DNA of 27,355 bases, taken from NCBI GenBank assembly GCA_032160545.1, contig JAVHVN010000015.1, forward strand, positions 1 to 27,355, in the 5' to 3' direction. Source of the DNA: DATGFB01 sp032160545 (GTDB lineage: Bacteria; Actinomycetota; Actinomycetes; Mycobacteriales; Jatrophihabitantaceae). Shown here piece by piece: positions 24,894-27,355 of the stretch. How positions within the stretch are numbered: position 1 is the first letter of the stretch; each line of letters opens with the position of its first letter. Position numbers and translations under genes: made by a program. Below the pieces are notes generated by a model, which saw only the letters and a list, made by a program, of their open reading frames with translations, made no database searches and was not told the origin of the DNA.

Positions 24894-27355
24894 TCAGACG
24901 GTGATCGTCAGCGTGTGCGAACCTGTTGTGGTCGGCACGGTGACCTCGTTGCCGCGGTTGGTCTGCCGCACCACGAAATTGGTCACCGCGTGCCCGTCGA
25001 GCACGACGGACGCCGGCATCGAGCCGCGCGGCAGCGTGTGGCCGATGGTCACCGACTGGGCGTTGACGCGCGCGCTGGTGTCGATCTCGGTTCGGTAGAC
25101 GGTCCCGCTGTGCGTCGCGTGCACCGCGGCCGTGCCTGCGCCGAGGCGGATGTCGCTGCCCTGCACGGTGGTCTGGCCCTGCGGCACCTGCGGCACGTAG
25201 GCGATCGCGCCCCGGCCGAGGTCGGGCTCGACGCCGAGCCACTGGTGCACGACCGGCCAGGCGGTGCCGTAGTTGCCCCAGGCCTGCATGAACATCGAGC
25301 GGCAGGTCCAGCACCGGTCGATGTTGGCGCCCTGGTCGGGCGACGGGAAGACCTCCGGCATCGCGCCGGGCTGCTCGTCCGGCGTGCCGCCGGTCGCCGG
25401 CTCGTTGAACATCGGGTCGGCCAGGGCGTGGATGTAGCGCTGCTGCTGGCCGGCCCCGAGGCGTCCGTAGTTACCCTCGCCGACGGACTGGATCGAGGTC
25501 GTCAGGCCGTAGATGACCTTCTCGCCCTGTCCGCTCGGCGGGCCGGTGCACCCGGTGTGGAACAGCCCGGTGCTCAACGGCGCAGTGCCGCTGAAGCAGC
25601 TGTTCTCGCGCCCGGCGAGGGCCGCGGTGCCGTGGTCGTACGGGGCCACGCCGGCAACCGTCTGACCCCCGATGTGCAGCTCGGCCTCCATCGGGGTCTG
25701 CCCGATCCAGTACTGCTGGAACGACTGGACGTTGCCCGGATCGATGAGCGAGTCGGCGTACTGCGAGGCGCTGCCGTACCACCAGGTACGGTCGAACTTC
25801 GCCCGCAGCTTGTTGGCCTGCGCCATCGTCCACGACACCGTCGCGCCGTCGTGCTTGGACCGCGCCATGTCGGCCAGGTCGTACAGGCCGCGCATCAGGT
25901 ACACGGCGTTGTCGATCTTCTCCTGGCCCATGCCGGTGCGCTCGACGTTGCCCGAGCCCTCGGGCCAGCCGTCACCGTCGAGGTCGAGCTTGGTCACCGC
26001 GTACTTCAGGTTGCGGATGCTGAAGTCGTACATCTCGTCGCGGAAGGCGTTGTCGCCCGTCCAGCGCCAGATCAGATCGACGGTGCTGGGGAACTTCACC
26101 GTCTCGTCGGTGTTGAAGTCGTTCGTCTTCGTACCGTCGGCGTTGGTCGTCTGCGAGTCGTGGCCATACCAGGTCGAGCCGTCGGACACGGTCTCGTGCG
26201 AGACGACGCCCGAGCGGTTGTTCAGGATGTCCGAGACGGTTTGCAGCGTGCGCATGTGGCTCTTGATTGCCTCGAACTGCCCGACCGACACGGATGCGAA
26301 CGCCGAGTACTCGGCGTCGGTCGCGAAGATCCACGGGTAGTCGGGATAGCCGGCGCCGATCCAGGTGGCCTGGGGGATCGTGCCCAGCGGGGCGGGGAAC
26401 TGCTTGCCCTGGTTGGTCCACCGGATCTGCAGGTTCTGCGCGCTGAGCGTCAGGTCGGCCAGGTTCTGCTTGCCCCAGTCGACCGCGTTCTGAACCAGCG
26501 GGTCACCCGGAAGAGACAGCGTGGTGTGCTGCGCGATCGCGTGCCGGGCGGCGACCTTCTGGGCGAGCTGGGCCGTCGGGTCCTGCAGGGCCGAGGCGAG
26601 CTGCTGGCGCGCCGATGTGAGGCCGGCGTCCGAACCGGCCGCGGCCAGCCAGACCGTGCGCGATCCGTTGGCCGGCAGATCGACAGAGTAGGTCAGCTGG
26701 CCACCGGTGCCGTTGCCGAACGGGCCGTCGTCACACGCGGACGGCTTCGGGTCGGCCGGGGCGCCGGGCTCGGTGCCGGTGCAGCGGTGGCCGGGCTGCG
26801 GACCCCAGTACTGCGAGCCGATGGCGCCGGTGTCGGGCTTGAGTGAGGTGCCGACGACTGCGGCGTAGTGGTGCACGGGCGTGCCGGGCAGCGCACCGTC
26901 GTCGGTGAAGCTGAGGTCCTGGCCGTCGAAGTTGCCGCTGTCAGGCAGGTTGTCCTTGGCGTTGGGCGTTGTGCTGAAGCCCCACGGGTATTGGCCCATC
27001 AGCTCGGAGTGGGCGTCGACGCTGAGCTTCGCGGTGCGGGCACCGCCGGGGTTGGTGATGGTGAGCCCGAACAGGGCGGCGCGAGTGCCGTCGGGCGCGA
27101 AGTCGGTGCGCTGCACCTGCAGTCCGGCGGTGTCGGGCAGGTCGAAGCGGGTGTATCCCTGGCCGCTGGAGAACTTCGTCGCCGGACCCATCCACTGCCC
27201 GTCAAGGCCGAACCAGACCCCGTCGAGCATCTTCATCGGCGGCGTCCAGATGCCGCCCATCTCGCCGGTGATGTGCCAGCCGTTGGCGTAGAACCGGCCG
27301 TCCTCGAAGCCGATCGAGTAGGCCCGCGTGCCGGCCGCGACCTCGCGCCGATCGG
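24894..27355 (-). CDS. large six-hairpin (alpha/alpha)6 glycosidase-like protein, 5' partial
   Basis: The frame is open to the window edge and encodes 819 residues; the true start lies beyond 27355. The visible N-terminal part (MGGIWTPPMKMLDGVWFGLDG, GYTRFDLPDTAGLQVQRTDFAPDG) is a beta-sandwich like that of glycogen-debranching and GH15/GH116-type enzymes. The central part is helical: IGAGYPDYPWIFATDAEYSAFAS, DLIWRWTGDN, then DLDGDGWPEGSGN (about 25950-25988) with an acidic Asp/Glu cluster typical of an active-site or Ca-binding loop. Later segments (SMFMQAWGNYGTAWPVVHQWLGV) fit the last helical hairpins. A short beta domain ends the protein (SHTLTITV). It is probably secreted, acting on a plant or microbial polysaccharide or glycolipid. 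The family cannot be fixed by eye. Confidence 0.75.
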   Translation of the reverse strand, partial: DRREVAAGTRAYSIGFEDGRFYANGWHITGEMGGIWTPPMKMLDGVWFGLDGQWMGPATKFSSGQGYTRFDLPDTAGLQVQRTDFAPDGTRAALFGLTITNPGGARTAKLSVDAHSELMGQYPWGFSTTPNAKDNLPDSGNFDGQDLSFTDDGALPGTPVHHYAAVVGTSLKPDTGAIGSQYWGPQPGHRCTGTEPGAPADPKPSACDDGPFGNGTGGQLTYSVDLPANGSRTVWLAAAGSDAGLTSARQQLASALQDPTAQLAQKVAARHAIAQHTTLSLPGDPLVQNAVDWGKQNLADLTLSAQNLQIRWTNQGKQFPAPLGTIPQATWIGAGYPDYPWIFATDAEYSAFASVSVGQFEAIKSHMRTLQTVSDILNNRSGVVSHETVSDGSTWYGHDSQTTNADGTKTNDFNTDETVKFPSTVDLIWRWTGDNAFRDEMYDFSIRNLKYAVTKLDLDGDGWPEGSGNVERTGMGQEKIDNAVYLMRGLYDLADMARSKHDGATVSWTMAQANKLRAKFDRTWWYGSASQYADSLIDPGNVQSFQQYWIGQTPMEAELHIGGQTVAGVAPYDHGTAALAGRENSCFSGTAPLSTGLFHTGCTGPPSGQGEKVIYGLTTSIQSVGEGNYGRLGAGQQQRYIHALADPMFNEPATGGTPDEQPGAMPEVFPSPDQGANIDRCWTCRSMFMQAWGNYGTAWPVVHQWLGVEPDLGRGAIAYVPQVPQGQTTVQGSDIRLGAGTAAVHATHSGTVYRTEIDTSARVNAQSVTIGHTLPRGSMPASVVLDGHAVTNFVVRQTNRGNEVTVPTTTGSHTLTITV

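Noticed and set aside
24915..26846. 643-residue plus-strand frame opposite the glycosidase-like gene
   Set aside because: Val/Arg/Gly/His-rich shadow with no ribosome site or motif. The minus strand has the protein-like sequence.

Overview
This is a 27.4-kb window of very GC-rich DNA from an actinobacterium. GTG starts are frequent, stop/start overlaps are short, and the third codon position is strongly G/C. The first two thirds follow the chromosomal order known from Streptomyces around bldG and topA: Tad-like pilus genes, DECH-box helicase, BldG-type anti-anti-sigma factor, membrane pyrophosphatase hppA, a small conserved gene, topA, MFS-thymidylate kinase fusion, holB and a PSP1/RicT-like gene. 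The gene order and protein types suggest a Frankia/Jatrophihabitans/Streptomyces-like lineage, but the genus cannot be fixed from sequence reading alone.

Layout. 1-1253: end of a Tad-like cluster (possible tail of an upstream gene, a Flp-like DUF4244 pilin, a TadE-like protein and a second TadE-like protein with a Pro-rich tail). 1046-3331 (minus): the DECH helicase that usually accompanies this cluster. 3534-3902: BldG-like STAS protein, divergent from the helicase. 4076-6391: hppA, closed by a strong intrinsic terminator. 6489-10019: conserved hypothetical and topA. 10039-10815 (minus): trans-aconitate methyltransferase-like gene. 10851-13405: an accessory island between topA/tam and tmk. 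It holds a marR remnant with its operator, a secreted sedolisin-like protein that has lost its catalytic Glu and Asp, and an intact marR with a near-identical operator. 13476/13539-17821: MFS-Tmk fusion, holB and the PSP1 gene. 17885-21061: lipoprotein, DHA2-type drug exporter and a small membrane protein. 21180-24048: a D,D-carboxypeptidase gene divergent from a two-component system. 24193-24666: SRPBCC protein. 24894-27355 (minus): a large (alpha/alpha)6-type glycosidase-like protein whose 5' end lies outside the window.

How the genes work together. The core block serves DNA topology (TopA), dTTP supply (Tmk), the replicative clamp loader (HolB), pyrophosphate-driven proton pumping (HppA) and sigma-factor partner switching (BldG). 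The right half is envelope-oriented: a two-component system next to a penicillin-binding carboxypeptidase, an exporter and a lipoprotein.

The most unusual part is 10.85-13.4 kb. A pseudo-sedolisin gene lies between an intact marR and the wreck of a second marR-like gene. The two marR copies share operator and peptide sequence, and their shared codons differ only at synonymous third positions. No complete, obviously new multi-gene system is evident. The strongest leads are this island, the possible ATC start of the MFS-Tmk fusion, and the antisense-overlapping tail of the second TadE-like gene.
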